From: Acidobacteriota bacterium
GTDB taxonomy: Bacteria; Acidobacteriota; Terriglobia; Acidiferrales; UBA7541
Assembly: GCA_003161195.1 (NCBI GenBank)
Contig: PMOV01000153.1
Location: 587 to 5,621 of the forward strand
Reading direction: 5' to 3'
DNA length: 5,035 nucleotides
Under the pieces are notes generated by a model. The model was not told where the DNA came from and did no database searches. It saw only the letters and a program-made list of their open reading frames with translations. Below are positions 4,935-5,035 of this stretch, one piece after another. Made by a program: the position numbers and the translations under genes. How positions within the stretch are numbered: the stretch's first letter is position 1; each line of letters starts with the position of its first letter.

Positions 4935-5035
4935 ATGGGGTTGACCCGCACAATTCAATTCGCGACGCTCTGCGTGTCTATCCTTGCGCTGCCGCAGGCA
5001 GGGCGAGCGCAGGCACAAACCGTGACTATCAACTG
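4935..5035 (+). CDS. Secreted protein of unknown function, N-terminus only (runs off the right edge)
   Basis: Seen: ATG 4935 opens a frame that reaches the window edge after 33 codons. It begins MGLTRTIQ, with a positively charged start. A hydrophobic core FATLCVSILALP follows, and then a short polar stretch ending GRAQA before QTVTIN. Known: this is the layout of a Sec signal peptide with an A-x-A type signal peptidase I site; cleavage is likely after AQA, near residue 27. No lipobox is present, since the only cysteine lies in the hydrophobic core. A possible Shine-Dalgarno (AGGGA, 4920-4924) is 10 bases upstream, rather far. The frame is open further back to ATG 4824, but that start would bury the signal inside the protein, so 4935 is preferred. 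Nothing of the mature domain is visible and no function can be given. It is divergent from the epimerase. Confidence 0.62.
   Translation, partial: MGLTRTIQFATLCVSILALPQAGRAQAQTVTIN

Noticed and set aside
1..5035. CRISPR array, tRNA or rRNA genes, insertion-sequence ends
   Set aside because: I looked for regularly spaced direct repeats, cloverleaf structures and terminal inverted repeats next to transposase-like frames and found none.

Overview
This 5,035-base window is GC-rich chromosomal-type DNA, most likely from a soil-type bacterium. I cannot fix the phylum; Acidobacteriota or a similar metagenomic lineage is only a guess from the general look of the genes. Three genes lie on the minus strand. 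Reading down that strand they are a GDP-mannose 3,5-epimerase-like sugar-nucleotide enzyme (4519 to 3491), a single-module nonribosomal peptide synthetase-like protein (3113 to 285), and the start of a cytochrome P450 that runs off the left edge (221 to 1). A fourth gene starts divergently on the plus strand at 4935. Its first 33 codons encode a classical secretion signal before it runs off the right edge.

The core of the window is the synthetase-P450 pair. The synthetase has the order adenylation, carrier, second carrier-like domain, thioesterase, with no condensation domain. The adenylation pocket, read by alignment to the GrsA phenylalanine-activating domain, gives DAWFLGNVVK, which matches a published leucine code. 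The first carrier has its phosphopantetheine serine. The second carrier has proline in that place and should be unable to carry a substrate. The thioesterase has cysteine where the nucleophilic serine normally sits (G-Y-C-L-G-G). The P450 begins 63 bases after the synthetase stop, so the two are probably co-transcribed. Known cassettes of this kind (NovH/NovI, NikP1/NikQ, BpsD/OxyD) hydroxylate an amino acid while it is tethered to a carrier. The working model is loading of leucine, oxidation on the carrier by the P450, and release by the cysteine thioesterase.

All three minus-strand genes appear to use non-ATG starts (GTG, TTG, GTG); two of the three are fixed by strong Shine-Dalgarno sequences. 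A 377-base gap (3114-3490) separates the synthetase from the epimerase. It holds an AT-rich stretch, a possible -10 box and two stem-loops, so the synthetase-P450 unit probably has its own promoter. Whether the epimerase belongs to the same pathway, for example by supplying GDP-L-galactose or GDP-L-gulose for glycosylation, cannot be decided here. The 415-base divergent region (4520-4934) should hold promoters for both flanking genes, and it carries two adjacent hairpins in the likely leader of the secreted-protein gene.
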